Positions 1 to 8,947 of a stretch of 64,000 bases of DNA are shown here, piece by piece. Made by a program: the position numbers and the translations under genes. Each line of letters opens with the position of its first letter. Position 1 is the stretch's first letter. The DNA lies in assembly GCF_016765695.1 (NCBI RefSeq), contig NZ_JAETGO010000093.1, positions 1-64,000 of the forward strand. Reading direction: 5' to 3'. Source of the DNA: Sporosalibacterium faouarense (GTDB taxonomy: Bacteria; Bacillota; Clostridia; Tissierellales; VENL01). The notes under the pieces are model-generated. The model worked only from the letters and a program-made list of their open reading frames with translations, was not told where the DNA came from and searched no databases.

Positions 1-61
1 CCTATATCACCTTCGGTGTTCAGGACTTTCACCCTATAGACTGTGCCCATGCTGGGCACAC
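1..61 (-). mobile_element. Group II intron, class C, 5' end only (runs off left edge)
   Basis: On the minus strand the sequence from position 61 leftward begins GTGTGCCCAGC, fitting the GUGYG 5' boundary of group II introns, and continues with CATGGGCACAGTCTATAGGG and TGAAAGTCC, which I recognise as domain I of class C introns of the Oceanobacillus iheyensis type. Class C introns insert just downstream of Rho-independent terminators, and that is the context here: a terminator hairpin at 68-91 ends a few bases before the boundary. Only about 61 nt of the intron are in the window, so the reverse transcriptase ORF and the catalytic domain V cannot be seen. The boundary at 61 is my placement from the consensus. 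Confidence 0.8.
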
Positions 62-67
62 CACAAG

Positions 68-91
68 AAAGGAGCCTAAATAGGCTCCTTT
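68..91 (-). terminator. Rho-independent terminator of the LUD gene and group II intron target
   Basis: A 9-bp perfect stem (AAAGGAGCC / GGCTCCTTT) with a 6-nt loop lies about 20 nt after the stop codon of the gene at 109-723. On the minus strand it is followed by TTCTTGTG and then directly by the intron 5' end. The usual run of U is interrupted by the intron insertion. Confidence 0.8.
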
Positions 92-108
92 AATCTTCTA
101 TATAATTA

Positions 109-723
109 TTAAAATCCAAGTTCTTCATCTATAATAAATAATAACATTCTCTCAGGTTCAAATTGTCCTTCTATTATTGATAAATAATAACAAACCCTAT
201 CCTTTGACCTGCAATCAACACATTTTTTTGTCGTCAAACAAGGTGGATTGTAGCCTGCTCTTTTAGCATTTAATTGAACAGAATGATTTCTAACTCTATC
301 AATTGCCTCCTCTAATGTCTTCCTTATCTTATTTTTCCCAACTACAATTATAACCTTATCTGGTCCATAAGTCATAGCAGCAACTCTATTACCACTGTGG
401 TCAATATTGACTATCTGTCCATCTTCAGATATTGCATTTGAACTTGTAAGATACCAATCAGTTATTAGTGATTTTTTCTTTAATACTTTTATCTCTTCTT
501 TATTTTTTGCATTTGTTTTATCAAAGACAATGTTTCCTCTATTGCTTAAGATTTTACTTATATCCATTTGTTTTAAAGTTTTTGAATTTCCAACGCCTAC
601 GGTTGAATCAATTGGAATGATTTCTAAGATTTTCTCTTTCGCTTCTTCTAACTTATTAAAATGTAATACTCTAATATTTCTATCCTTAAAATTTGTAATT
701 AGTTTTTCTATTTGCATATTCAT
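109..723 (-). CDS. LUD-domain protein (LutC/YkgG-like lactate utilization family)
   Basis: A 204-residue protein of the LUD (DUF162) fold. The family hallmarks visible are the glycine-rich VGVGNSKTL segment at residues 42-50 and the TSSNAISEDGQIVNID segment near 93-108. The C-terminal part holds a cysteine group, C162, C168, C171 and C178, that could bind a metal; this is inferred from spacing only. LutC-type proteins take part in L-lactate oxidation with LutA and LutB, but no lutA or lutB lies nearby, and stand-alone members have no firm function. The start has a GGGTGGAG ribosome site. It lies 20 bp downstream of the CPBP protease gene, so the two may be co-transcribed. Confidence 0.8.
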   Translation of the reverse strand: MNMQIEKLITNFKDRNIRVLHFNKLEEAKEKILEIIPIDSTVGVGNSKTLKQMDISKILSNRGNIVFDKTNAKNKEEIKVLKKKSLITDWYLTSSNAISEDGQIVNIDHSGNRVAAMTYGPDKVIIVVGKNKIRKTLEEAIDRVRNHSVQLNAKRAGYNPPCLTTKKCVDCRSKDRVCYYLSIIEGQFEPERMLLFIIDEELGF

Positions 724-743
724 AATTCTCCACCCTCTTACTT

Positions 744-1418
744 CTATATCATTCCAAACATTTTAAGACCAATGATTATTATAGCACTATCGGCTAGTAT
801 ATGAACTATCCAAGAATTAATAAAGTTATCTGACTTAGTATCTAACCAATTAAATACAAGACCTATTCCAATTAGTCCTACTAGTGCTAAGATTACTAGT
901 CCAATATTAAACCATGTCTGAAAAATAGCTATATGATATAAACCAAATAAAGCTGATGAAAAAACATAAGCTAACTTCTTATAATTTCTATTGTAGAGAT
1001 TTAAAAATATAAATCCCCTAAAGAAAAATTCTTCTAAAAATGAGTTCCCAATTGTTATGTATAAACCTATAATCCAAAAATTTGATGGGGTTATTTTTGA
1101 TTTATTCTGCAACTCTGCAGCTATACTATCTAAATCAATAAATCCTCTCAATACAAAATAAGCAATCAAAACAATTAAAAAGGACCCTGCCCCAAAGAAA
1201 ATTCCCATTTTAAACTGTTTCTTATCCAATTTATCAAACTTAAGAGCTTCTTTTATTGTTTTATTTTCAATATTTTTAATATAATAAAGTGGTATCCCTA
1301 GAAATAGAATAATTTTTATAGCTGTCTTTATTATATATGTCGTCTCTAATACCTGTTCGGTAAAATAAAGAATTATACAAGAAATTAAAGAAGCTAATAC
1401 AATATAATTTTTCTTCAT
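744..1418 (-). CDS. CPBP family intramembrane glutamic endopeptidase
   Basis: A 224-residue hydrophobic protein with about six or seven membrane segments. It carries the three CPBP (Abi/CAAX protease) motifs: EE-x3-R at E129, E130 and R134, the GLYH motif with H162, and H206-x3-D210. These residues form the active site in the Rce1/PrsW-like family, so it is probably catalytically competent. In bacteria such proteins are linked to bacteriocin self-immunity or membrane protein processing; nothing here fixes the substrate. The GGGGGG ribosome site sits 6 nt before the ATG. No bacteriocin gene is visible beside it. Confidence 0.85.
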   Translation of the reverse strand: MKKNYIVLASLISCIILYFTEQVLETTYIIKTAIKIILFLGIPLYYIKNIENKTIKEALKFDKLDKKQFKMGIFFGAGSFLIVLIAYFVLRGFIDLDSIAAELQNKSKITPSNFWIIGLYITIGNSFLEEFFFRGFIFLNLYNRNYKKLAYVFSSALFGLYHIAIFQTWFNIGLVILALVGLIGIGLVFNWLDTKSDNFINSWIVHILADSAIIIIGLKMFGMI

Positions 1419-1570
1419 TTAAATCCCCCCAATTATTTTTTCTCAAAATTAATCAGTTACATCCTCATTTGTCATATTGCTTTTCTCATTTCCATTCTTC
1501 AGTATATCACATTATTCAGATGCCAAGTATTATTAAATTGTATCACCCTAAACTTATAATTTCAAAAAGA

Positions 1571-1598
1571 ATTAAGAGGAGCTCAAAGCCCCTCCTAT
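1571..1598 (-). terminator. Probable terminator of the small gene at 1622-1738
   Basis: On the minus strand AGGAG pairs with CTCCT around a short loop and is followed by TTAATTCTTTTT. It starts about 25 nt after the stop codon of the small glycine-rich ORF. The stem is short and imperfect. Confidence 0.55.
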
Positions 1599-1621
1599 AA
1601 AACCTAAATTTCTTAATTTAA

Positions 1622-1738
1622 TTATCTTCCAAATCCACCAAAACCAGAAGTAAATAATACTACTAGTAGCAAGAAAAAGAATAATAATTCACTACCTTCT
1701 CCAAATCCGCCAAAAATTCCACCTTTGCCATCAACCAT
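1622..1738 (-). CDS. Small glycine/phenylalanine-rich membrane protein (YjcZ-like?)
   Basis: This 38-residue ORF has an excellent ribosome site (GGGAGG, 7 nt before ATG) and its own likely terminator. The product has a Gly/Phe-rich start (GGIFGGFGEG), a single hydrophobic helix of about 12 residues (18-29) and a Gly/Phe-rich end (SGFGGFGR). The layout resembles the very short YjcZ/CotG-neighbour type proteins found in spore-formers, but the sequence is too short for a safe family call. It stands alone between two unrelated genes. Coding status rests on the ribosome site and the non-random composition. Confidence 0.6.
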   Translation of the reverse strand: MVDGKGGIFGGFGEGSELLFFFLLLVVLFTSGFGGFGR

Positions 1739-1926
1739 TGTTTTGCCTCCCTTCAATTTATGTCTCTTATGTTCTTTAAGTCTAATATTATAGTATTAAG
1801 TATTGAAAGCTTTTGTTACAAATTTTTAGTTTATTGCTTCATTATCATATACCTTATTAGATTACAATAAAATATTTAGTCATAAATAAAGCTCTCCTGA
1901 CTATTTATATACAGGGGGGATTTTCG

Positions 1927-3108
1927 TTGAATAAAATATTATCGCTATTAATTATTTTAATTTTAACTTTTATAATATTTCATATTGACTTTATAGAAGT
2001 GTTAGAATTTCGGTCACCACAATATGCTTATGAGATTGGAAATCTTCCTGAATTTAATAAGCCATTATTAAAAGATATCTGTTTTGATGATATAGTTAAC
2101 TTAAAGAAAAATTATATATATAGAAAGCCCAATCTTTCAACAATTACTATTTCCTTTGCTGGAGACTGTACCCTAGGTCAAGATATAAGACAAGGTAATT
2201 GGAACACATTCCCAGAAGTTGCTGTAGAAAAAGGATATGAGTTCTTCTTTAAAGAGGTACAAACTGTTTTTGCTAATGATGATTTAACTATAGTGAATCT
2301 GGAAAACCCCTTTACTAATGCTAAGGAATACGAAACCAGAAAGAAATATAGATATAAAGGAGATCCTGACCTTGTCAATATTTTAAAAATTGGAAGTATT
2401 GAGGCTGTTCATATTGCTAACAATCACATGCATGATTATTTAGAAAAGGGATTTAAAGATACTATTGAAACTTTGGATAATGCAGGAATTATTTATTACG
2501 GAAATGATACTATTTCCCCAGTTTGGAGTACAAGTGGGGGCCATTTAGGATATGATTTTCCCCGAGTGCTAAATATCAAAGGGGTTAAAGTAGGTCTTCT
2601 TGGGTATAAAGGCTGGTATGATGATCAAGCTAGTAAAGATAAAATTAAAACTGACATACAAAGTATGAAGGAAAAATCCGATATTGTTATTGTTACATAT
2701 CATTGGGGTGGTCAGAGGGTTTATTATCCTGAGGAAATGCAATTGGACTTAGGTAGATTCTCTGTTGATTGTGGAGCTGACTTAGTAGTTGGACATCACC
2801 CTCATGTTATTCAAGGTATAGAAAAATATAAAGATAAATATATAATTTATAGTATAGGGAATTTTTCTTTTGGCGGAAATCTTTATCCTAGAGACAGGGA
2901 CACGATAATTTACCAAGGAATTTTTACAGTTAGGGATAGTGAACTCTTAAGATTTGAGAGTAATATTATACCTTGCAAATTATCTTCAGAAGATAGTATC
3001 AATAACTTTCAGCCAATTATCTTAGATGAAACTGAAAAAGAAAGGGTTATGAATAGAATATATAAATATAGTTCTCCTTTAAAATACGGTATTGAACCGT
3101 CTAGCTAG
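1927..3108 (+). CDS. CapA family protein (poly-gamma-glutamate synthesis-like metallophosphatase fold)
   Basis: A 393-residue protein starting at TTG behind a strong AGGGGGG ribosome site; no ATG lies nearby. Residues 1-20 form a signal anchor, so the catalytic domain is outside the membrane. Motifs of the calcineurin-like PGA_cap family are clear: FAGDCTLG at 77-84, NLENP at 124-128, ANNHMHDY at 164-171, YHWGG at 258-262 and VVGHHPHVIQG at 287-297. CapA is needed for poly-gamma-glutamate capsule export or release in Bacillus, but no capB or capC is present here, and lone CapA-like proteins are common in Clostridia. The 3' end overlaps the convergent GNAT fragment by 8 bp. Confidence 0.85.
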   Translation: MNKILSLLIILILTFIIFHIDFIEVLEFRSPQYAYEIGNLPEFNKPLLKDICFDDIVNLKKNYIYRKPNLSTITISFAGDCTLGQDIRQGNWNTFPEVAVEKGYEFFFKEVQTVFANDDLTIVNLENPFTNAKEYETRKKYRYKGDPDLVNILKIGSIEAVHIANNHMHDYLEKGFKDTIETLDNAGIIYYGNDTISPVWSTSGGHLGYDFPRVLNIKGVKVGLLGYKGWYDDQASKDKIKTDIQSMKEKSDIVIVTYHWGGQRVYYPEEMQLDLGRFSVDCGADLVVGHHPHVIQGIEKYKDKYIIYSIGNFSFGGNLYPRDRDTIIYQGIFTVRDSELLRFESNIIPCKLSSEDSINNFQPIILDETEKERVMNRIYKYSSPLKYGIEPSS

Positions 3109-3448
3109 ATTCCATCCAGAGAAACTTATCATTTTCATGATAAAATTCTCCAGTTATTTTATAACCAGCATTTTTGTAACATTTAATTGCACAATTATTG
3201 GTGTTCAAAACATCAAATTGTATTTTTATAATTCCTTGATTAAAATACCAATTAGATATGTCTTTTAACTGTTGTGTACCATATCCCTTATTGCAATAAT
3301 CAGGATGTAATCTTATGCCCATATTGGTGATATGCTTTTTTTCCCAGTCAATATAAACTGTTGAAAATTTAGCAATAACTTTATCTTCATTATAATATAC
3401 TACTAAGCTTATATTATTTCTGTTATTCCTAAATACTCTAAATCTCAA
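3101..3448 (-). CDS. GNAT acetyltransferase, N-terminally truncated (likely pseudogene)
   Basis: The 115 residues contain the acetyl-CoA-binding core of a RimJ/RimL-like GNAT enzyme: NKGYGTQQL at 53-61 (motif A) and NCAIKCYKNAGY at 85-96 (motif B). Full-length relatives have about 160-180 residues, so the first two beta strands and helices are missing. The only possible start is a TTG without a ribosome site, and an in-frame stop lies six codons further upstream. I read it as a 5'-truncated remnant wedged between capA and the terminator of the EamA gene. Confidence 0.6.
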   Translation of the reverse strand: MRFRVFRNNRNNISLVVYYNEDKVIAKFSTVYIDWEKKHITNMGIRLHPDYCNKGYGTQQLKDISNWYFNQGIIKIQFDVLNTNNCAIKCYKNAGYKITGEFYHENDKFLWMESS

Positions 3449-3481
3449 GTTCGAAATATTTTTCTATTATTGATTGTAAAA

Positions 3482-3523
3482 AAGAATGGAGAAAGTCACT
3501 TTAATAGTGATTCTCCACTCCTT
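3482..3523 (-). terminator. Terminator of the EamA gene
   Basis: On the minus strand GGAGAATCACT pairs with AGTGACTTTCTCC (one bulge) around a short AT loop, followed by ATTCTTTTTT. It directly follows the stop codon of the transporter gene. Confidence 0.75.
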
Positions 3524-4414
3524 TTAGATATTTCTAAACTTTTTAATTAAAAATTTCCATTTAGTTTCTGCTGTGATTATGGCTATAAAAATAATAGCGC
3601 AACCAATCACCATATTAATTGAAAAGACTTCCTTTAGTAAGATAACTGATAATATACTTCCAAAAACAGATTCTAAACTAAGCATAATAGCCGCATGAGT
3701 TGATGTAGTATGCTTCTGAGCTATGTTTTGTATTAAAAACGCTATTAAGGTACTAAATAAACCTAAGTATATTATTGAGAAAACCCCTTGAGATGTAATA
3801 CCATTGGGTATATCTTCAAAAATCAGTGCAACGATAATGGATAGTACTGCAGATACTCCAAATTGTAATATAGTTAATGTTATAGGATCACTTTTTTTAG
3901 CATAATGTCCTATTGAAACTATATGACAAGCGAAGAAAAAAGCACAAATAATAGTTAAGCTATCCCCCAAATCAACTTTAAATCCATTACTTAAAGTGAG
4001 AAGACCAATCCCAATAAAAGACAAAATTGCCGCTATAAAACTAAAGCTATCAGGTCTTTTTTTACTAATTAACCAATAAAGGAATGGAACCATAACAACA
4101 TTTGTTCCAGTTAGAAAAGCCTGTTTTCCAGCAGTAGTAAATTGTAATCCAACGGTTTGAAATCCAAACCCTAGAAATAAAAATACTCCTATTATAATTC
4201 CACCAATAATACTTTCCCTGTCAATCTTTTTAAACTTTTTCCTAAAAACCAATGCCATTAATATGAAAGCTAGTGAAAATCTAAATGCATTAAGATATAA
4301 GGGGGATATAGAGTCTAATCCATGCTTTGTTGCAATAAATCCACTTCCCCAAATAATTGCTACTATTAACAATGCAATGTCTGCTACTATGCCCTTCTTT
4401 TTAATTTCTTCCAT
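3524..4414 (-). CDS. DMT superfamily transporter, EamA family
   Basis: A 296-residue membrane protein with two tandem EamA repeats (about residues 10-140 and 150-285), ten predicted membrane helices in all. The first repeat has the typical AIIWGSGFIATKHGL segment near 18-32. Members export small metabolites such as amino acids or drugs; the substrate cannot be deduced. The ATG lies 5-6 nt behind AAAGGGGTGGGG. It is a single-gene unit with its own terminator. Confidence 0.85.
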   Translation of the reverse strand: MEEIKKKGIVADIALLIVAIIWGSGFIATKHGLDSISPLYLNAFRFSLAFILMALVFRKKFKKIDRESIIGGIIIGVFLFLGFGFQTVGLQFTTAGKQAFLTGTNVVMVPFLYWLISKKRPDSFSFIAAILSFIGIGLLTLSNGFKVDLGDSLTIICAFFFACHIVSIGHYAKKSDPITLTILQFGVSAVLSIIVALIFEDIPNGITSQGVFSIIYLGLFSTLIAFLIQNIAQKHTTSTHAAIMLSLESVFGSILSVILLKEVFSINMVIGCAIIFIAIITAETKWKFLIKKFRNI

Positions 4415-4619
4415 TTCCCCACCCCTTTATTTATTACAGCTTAAAGAATCTTTTATAATCATCACTTACCATCATATACTATTAGTTAAGCTTTATAAAT
4501 GATTTGTTTAAGAAATATTCCCATTATTATTGAAATATTATTTAAGATTAGAGTCTTCCTCTCAATTATGTTTTTATAATGTAATTTACTCAATTAAAAT
4601 CCATGCTTCTTTAACCAAT

Positions 4620-5009
4620 TCAATCCATCTTCCACATTGTAAAAACTTTTGGTATAACTGATGTATCCTTTGTGCTAGTTTTCATTTGAAGCTCTAAAAC
4701 CTTGCAATTTTCATTGCCTAAATCTACTATGATAACACCCTTTTTAAATCCATTACTCACAGCCCACTTAACATGATCCTGCAATTTGTCAAGTATCATA
4801 GAAAGCTTGTAGCCTCTTAAATCAACACATTTAGCCCAATTAATTGTATCTTTGTTACCACGTAGTAGCGGTAAAACCTTATTAAGATAATCTTTATGTA
4901 ATCTTTCAATATCTTCTGGCTTCCAATACCCTATAGGCTTTTCATAAACTATTTTTCTTTTTTTGTCAATCTTAAGAACATACTTGTCGTTTGAATCCAA
5001 TAGCTGCAT
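4620..5009 (-). CDS. Hypothetical cytoplasmic protein with an apparent 3' frameshift
   Basis: A 129-residue soluble protein with no recognised domain; the alternating strand/helix pattern could fit a STAS-like fold, but I cannot confirm this. The start has an AGGAGG site 10 nt before ATG. After residue 124 (PKVFT) the reading frame ends quickly as MWKMD. In the next frame the sequence continues from the same point as NVEDGLNWLKKHGF and stops at 4594. That looks like a natural C-terminus, so a one-base deletion near 4635-4640 is likely. It is either a real frameshift or a sequencing error. Confidence 0.6.
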   Translation of the reverse strand: MQLLDSNDKYVLKIDKKRKIVYEKPIGYWKPEDIERLHKDYLNKVLPLLRGNKDTINWAKCVDLRGYKLSMILDKLQDHVKWAVSNGFKKGVIIVDLGNENCKVLELQMKTSTKDTSVIPKVFTMWKMD

Positions 5010-5154
5010 AATCTTCGTACCTCCTAAAATTTTATCTTATAAGTATTTCCTATTCTATAACAAATCTTTTACTTTTTCTACACATAAATTGTTACATATT
5101 TTGAACATTTCTTGCACTTCTTACGTCTAACAAGATATTAAAGGAGGTTTTTAA

Positions 5155-5544
5155 ATGACAAAAAAAATAATTGTAATCTGCATATTGTATTCATTGTTAA
5201 CTATTAGCTTTATTGGTTGCAACACAGACCCAAATAGTGATATCAATACAGGTGATACTGATACTCTGGGAGCAAAAGGTAAAATTACTGAGGTTTATTT
5301 TAATGATGATGATGTTTTGATTTCTATTTTAGTAGATGGAGAAGATGAAGCAAAAAACAATTCAAATCTTTATGGAAAAGCTAGAGTCGAGATTTCACAA
5401 GATACATCAATTTTAAAGGATGATGAAAAAGTATCTATTGAGTCCCTTAAAAAGGGTCAAAAGGTTGGAATAGTATTTGATGGTGCTGTTGCTGAAAGCT
5501 ATCCAGTTCAAGGTACAGCTAAGAAAATACTTATTTTAGAATAG
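5155..5544 (+). CDS. Small lipoprotein, DUF3221-like
   Basis: A 129-residue protein with a lipoprotein signal: lysines at 3-4, a hydrophobic core, and a lipobox ending at C22 (FIGC). The mature part is a single small beta-rich domain with an ILVDGED turn and the ending SYPVQGTAKKILIL, which resembles the DUF3221 domain of YobA-type secreted proteins. It is expected on the outer face of the membrane. The AGGAGG ribosome site is well placed. It has no obvious partner gene. The family call is from pattern memory only. Confidence 0.65.
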   Translation: MTKKIIVICILYSLLTISFIGCNTDPNSDINTGDTDTLGAKGKITEVYFNDDDVLISILVDGEDEAKNNSNLYGKARVEISQDTSILKDDEKVSIESLKKGQKVGIVFDGAVAESYPVQGTAKKILILE

Positions 5545-5653
5545 TATCTGATATTGATGGGTCAAACATTGTATACGGATAGATTTTTATGGTAAAATAA
5601 TTAAGTTGAGATATTGTATATTTACTATACGAGTCTATTAAGGAGGTCATAAA

Positions 5654-5917
5654 ATGATTTTATATGCAGCTATACTTGAAATGGTTGATCCTAAAAAGGA
5701 TAAGGAATTATTAGATATCCATATTCAATACTTAAACGAACATATTGAAAAGGGAAACATTTTTGCTAAAGGTCCTTTTACAGATCATAGTGGTGGATTA
5801 GTAATCTATAAAGCTAATAGCTATGATGATGCTAAAGCCCTAGTAGAAAACGATCCTGCTATTGTAAATGGCACTAGAAAATTCACTTTAAAAGAATGGA
5901 AAAGTAATATAGAATAG
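5654..5917 (+). CDS. YciI family protein
   Basis: An 87-residue ferredoxin-like alpha/beta protein. Typical YciI features are the HIQYLNEHIEKG helix (23-34), the following KGPFTDHSGG loop (38-47) and the DDAKALVENDP helix. Family members are small cytoplasmic dimers, some with muconolactone isomerase-like or dehydrochlorinase activity; the role of stand-alone copies is unknown. AAGGAGG lies 7 nt before the ATG, and a terminator overlaps the stop codon. Confidence 0.85.
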   Translation: MILYAAILEMVDPKKDKELLDIHIQYLNEHIEKGNIFAKGPFTDHSGGLVIYKANSYDDAKALVENDPAIVNGTRKFTLKEWKSNIE

Positions 5918-5940
5918 CCTAGGCTATTCTATATTTTTGT
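5906..5940 (+). terminator. Terminator of the YciI gene
   Basis: A 30-nt perfect palindrome (13-bp stem around CTAG) that includes the stop codon, followed by TTTTGTTCTTTTTTT on the plus strand. Confidence 0.85.
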
Positions 5941-5947
5941 TCTTTTT

Positions 5948-7873
5948 TTATTTCTTTCGATTTTTAGTTCTTCTTCTACTTTTCTTATTATTACTGCTTT
6001 TCTTGTTTTTGTATTTACTATTTCTTTTATTTCTATTTTTATCTTTATTATAATGATTATTCTTTCTATTAAAGCCCTTCCCCTTTGGTCTTATGAGACA
6101 TTTCTTGTCAAAACCTATCAAGTCCTCTCGACCAGCTTTAACAAGGGCTTCATGAACCAGATGATAATTTCTAGGTAGAGTATATTGAATCAGTGCTCTT
6201 TGCATTGCCTTTTCATGGGGAGATTTAGCAACATATACCTTTTCCATAGTTTTTGGGTCTAATTCAGTATAGTACATACATGTAGATAAAGTACCTGGTG
6301 TTGGATAGAAATCCTGCACCTGTTGAGGTCTATGTCCAATATCCCTTAAGTATTCAGCTAATTCGATAGCTTCATTTAATGTAGAGCCTGGATGACTAGA
6401 CATCAAATAAGGTACTATAAACTGATTCATTCCTAGATTTTTATTGATCCTTTCATATTTCCTTACAAAGCTTTCATAAACTTCTCTTTTTGGTTTACCC
6501 ATTTTATCTAATACTTTAGGTGAAATATGCTCTGGAGCAACCTTAAGTTGTCCGCTTACATGATGTTGACATAATTCTTTAAAGAAGGTGTCATCTTTAT
6601 CATGGATCAAATAGTCATATCTTAAGCCTGATCTTATAAACACTTTTTTTACTTTAGGCAATCTTCTAAGCTTTCTTAAAAGCTCCAAATAATCACTATG
6701 ATCAATTTTAAGTTGACTACAGGGATGGGGAAAAAGACATTGTTTGTCTTTACAAACTCCATGCTTTACCTGCTTCTCACAGGCTCTATGCCTAAAATTG
6801 GCAGTTGGGCCCCCAACATCATGAATATATCCTTTAAAGTCTTCTTCATCTATTATTTTTTCAGCTTCTTTTACTATAGATTTATGACTTCTAGATTGAA
6901 TTACTCTGCCTTGGTGAAATGTTAATGCACAAAAGCTACAACTTCCAAAACATCCCCTATTGCTTATTATGCTAAATTTCACTTCTTTGATTGCAGGAAC
7001 TCCCCCATCCTTCTCATATTTTGGATGATAATTCCTCATATATTCTAGATTATAAATATCATCTAAGTCTATCTCTTTTATTGGCGGCTGTGGTGAATTC
7101 TGAACTATATAATAATTGTCCTCATAAGGTTCCACTAGAGTTTTGCCATGTATTGAGTCCATGTTATCGTGTTGACTCATAAAACTCTCGGCATATTTTC
7201 TCTTAGATTCCAGTATTTCTTCATAAGATGGCAATATAACTGGTTTAAATGGCCTATTTTTATCCATTGTTTTATATACAGTTCCTTTAATATAAGTTAT
7301 TTCTTCAACTGGTATACCACTATCCAATGCTTCAGCAATTTCAACTATCTGTTTTTCCCCCATACCATAAACTAATAAATCTGCCTTCGCATCAAGCAAT
7401 ATTGATCGCCTTACGCTGTCGTCCCAATAATCATAATGAGCAAATCTTCTTAAGCTTGCCTCAATCCCCCCCAAAATAATTGGAACATCAGGATACGCTT
7501 CCTTTGCTTTTTGACTGTATACTATAGTAGCTCTGTCCGGTCTATACCCTGATTTTCCACCTGGAGAATATAGATCTTCCTTTCGTCTTTTTTTTGCAAC
7601 GGTATAATGATTTACCATAGAGTCAATATTTCCTCCAGTTATTAAGAAACCAAGTCTTGGCTTTCCCAATCTTCTAAAGTCAAATGTAGTCTTCCATGTA
7701 GGTTGAGAAATTATCCCTACTCTATAGCCTCTTATTTCTAAAACCCGTCCTATTATGGCTGCCCCGAAAGAAGGATGGTCTATATAAGCATCTCCAGTAA
7801 TTATTACAAAGTCTAATTGACTCCATTCTCTTTTCTTCATATCATCTTTACTTATAGGTAAAAAGTCTTTCAT
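5948..7873 (-). CDS. YgiQ family radical SAM protein
   Basis: A 641-residue protein when started at the ATG at 7873, which is 11 nt behind AAAGGA; an ATG four codons upstream would sit directly on that site. The N-terminal domain ([16 protein letters not shown]) is the UPF0313/YgiQ signature. The radical SAM cluster motif C-x3-C-x2-C follows (CFGSCSFC, about residues 308-315 from this start). The last 40 residues are a Lys/Arg/Asn-rich tail, likely RNA- or surface-binding. No function has been established for YgiQ. It is a single-gene unit. Confidence 0.9.
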   Translation of the reverse strand: MKDFLPISKDDMKKREWSQLDFVIITGDAYIDHPSFGAAIIGRVLEIRGYRVGIISQPTWKTTFDFRRLGKPRLGFLITGGNIDSMVNHYTVAKKRRKEDLYSPGGKSGYRPDRATIVYSQKAKEAYPDVPIILGGIEASLRRFAHYDYWDDSVRRSILLDAKADLLVYGMGEKQIVEIAEALDSGIPVEEITYIKGTVYKTMDKNRPFKPVILPSYEEILESKRKYAESFMSQHDNMDSIHGKTLVEPYEDNYYIVQNSPQPPIKEIDLDDIYNLEYMRNYHPKYEKDGGVPAIKEVKFSIISNRGCFGSCSFCALTFHQGRVIQSRSHKSIVKEAEKIIDEEDFKGYIHDVGGPTANFRHRACEKQVKHGVCKDKQCLFPHPCSQLKIDHSDYLELLRKLRRLPKVKKVFIRSGLRYDYLIHDKDDTFFKELCQHHVSGQLKVAPEHISPKVLDKMGKPKREVYESFVRKYERINKNLGMNQFIVPYLMSSHPGSTLNEAIELAEYLRDIGHRPQQVQDFYPTPGTLSTCMYYTELDPKTMEKVYVAKSPHEKAMQRALIQYTLPRNYHLVHEALVKAGREDLIGFDKKCLIRPKGKGFNRKNNHYNKDKNRNKRNSKYKNKKSSNNKKSRRRTKNRKK

Positions 7874-8000
7874 TATTATTATCATCCTTTATTTTTGTTT
7901 AGAGTTTGCTAGATAAGCTTCTAGCAATGCTATTTAACATTATTGATATATATTCTCTGTAATCATGTGAAAATATATTAGAATATCTCCCTTTTCCCAT

Positions 8001-8045
8001 ATAAAAAACATGATACCAAGCTAAAACTAAGCATCACGTTTTTAT
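8001..8045 (-). terminator. Probable terminator of the hemolysin III homologue
   Basis: An imperfect inverted repeat (AAAAACGTGAT ... ATCATGTTTTTTAT on the minus strand) that ends in a run of T. It lies about 80 nt after the stop codon at 8123. Confidence 0.55.
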
Positions 8046-8122
8046 TAATTTCATACAATTTCATATATGTATAACATTATATTTCATAAAGGTAAATCAT
8101 ACAATCATTATTTCTATACCTT

Positions 8123-8800
8123 CTATTTTAAATATATAAATATTCCTATAAAGTGTAAAACACTTCCTGCTAATACAAACAAATGCCAAGCAGCATGGGC
8201 ATAAGGTATTTTCTTCATTGCATAAAAAATAGTTCCTACTGTATATACTACTCCTCCAGCTATCAACCAGAGTAATAACCCTATTGGCGTTGTTTCAAGC
8301 ATTGGTTTTATAGCAATTACTACTATCCAGCCCATTGCTATATATAATATCGTAGAAATAAAATTATATTTATCAAACTTATTATAGGTTACTATTTTAA
8401 ACCCTATACCGAATAAAGCAATTGTCCATACTGCTGTAATCATTCCTATTCTCCAGTAACCTTTCATTGATAACAAGGTAATTGGAGTGTATGTACCAGC
8501 TATAAATAAATATATAGATGAGTGATCAAAAACCCTAAGTATCTTTTTAATCTTCTCATTCTGAAAACTATGATAAAGGGTTGATGCAACATATAAGGCT
8601 ATAGAGCAAAATCCATATATGCTAAAGCTAACTATGTAAATAGTGCTTCTATTTGAGATTGCAAAAACTAGAAGAATTGTCAATGTTACTACACTAAATA
8701 ATATCCCTATTCCGTGGGTAATACTATTAGCTATTTCTTCTTTTAAAGTATATCTTCTCTTTACTTTAACTTTTCCTTGATTAATACTTTGAACATCCAT
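8123..8800 (-). CDS. trhA: PAQR family membrane homeostasis protein TrhA (hemolysin III)
   Basis: A 225-residue protein with seven membrane helices. It carries the conserved polar residues of the PAQR/hemolysin III family: EEIANSITHG near 21-30, the STLYHSF motif, FDHSSIYLFIAGTYTP in the middle, and a final H-x3-H pair (HAAWHLFVLAGSVLH). The family is related to ceramidase-like zinc hydrolases and, in bacteria, is linked to membrane fluidity control; true hemolytic activity is doubtful. The start has GGGAGG 8 nt upstream. It is a single gene. Confidence 0.9.
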   Translation of the reverse strand: MDVQSINQGKVKVKRRYTLKEEIANSITHGIGILFSVVTLTILLVFAISNRSTIYIVSFSIYGFCSIALYVASTLYHSFQNEKIKKILRVFDHSSIYLFIAGTYTPITLLSMKGYWRIGMITAVWTIALFGIGFKIVTYNKFDKYNFISTILYIAMGWIVVIAIKPMLETTPIGLLLWLIAGGVVYTVGTIFYAMKKIPYAHAAWHLFVLAGSVLHFIGIFIYLK

Positions 8801-8947
8801 TCTTTTAACCTCCCTACAAATATTGAGTTAGTAATAATACTCAACTTATATAATTATTTAGCTTAAAAAACACTAATCTAAATACACAAATAATCATATC
8901 AAATATATGATTTAATATAAACAATTAATTACATATATATTAGACCC

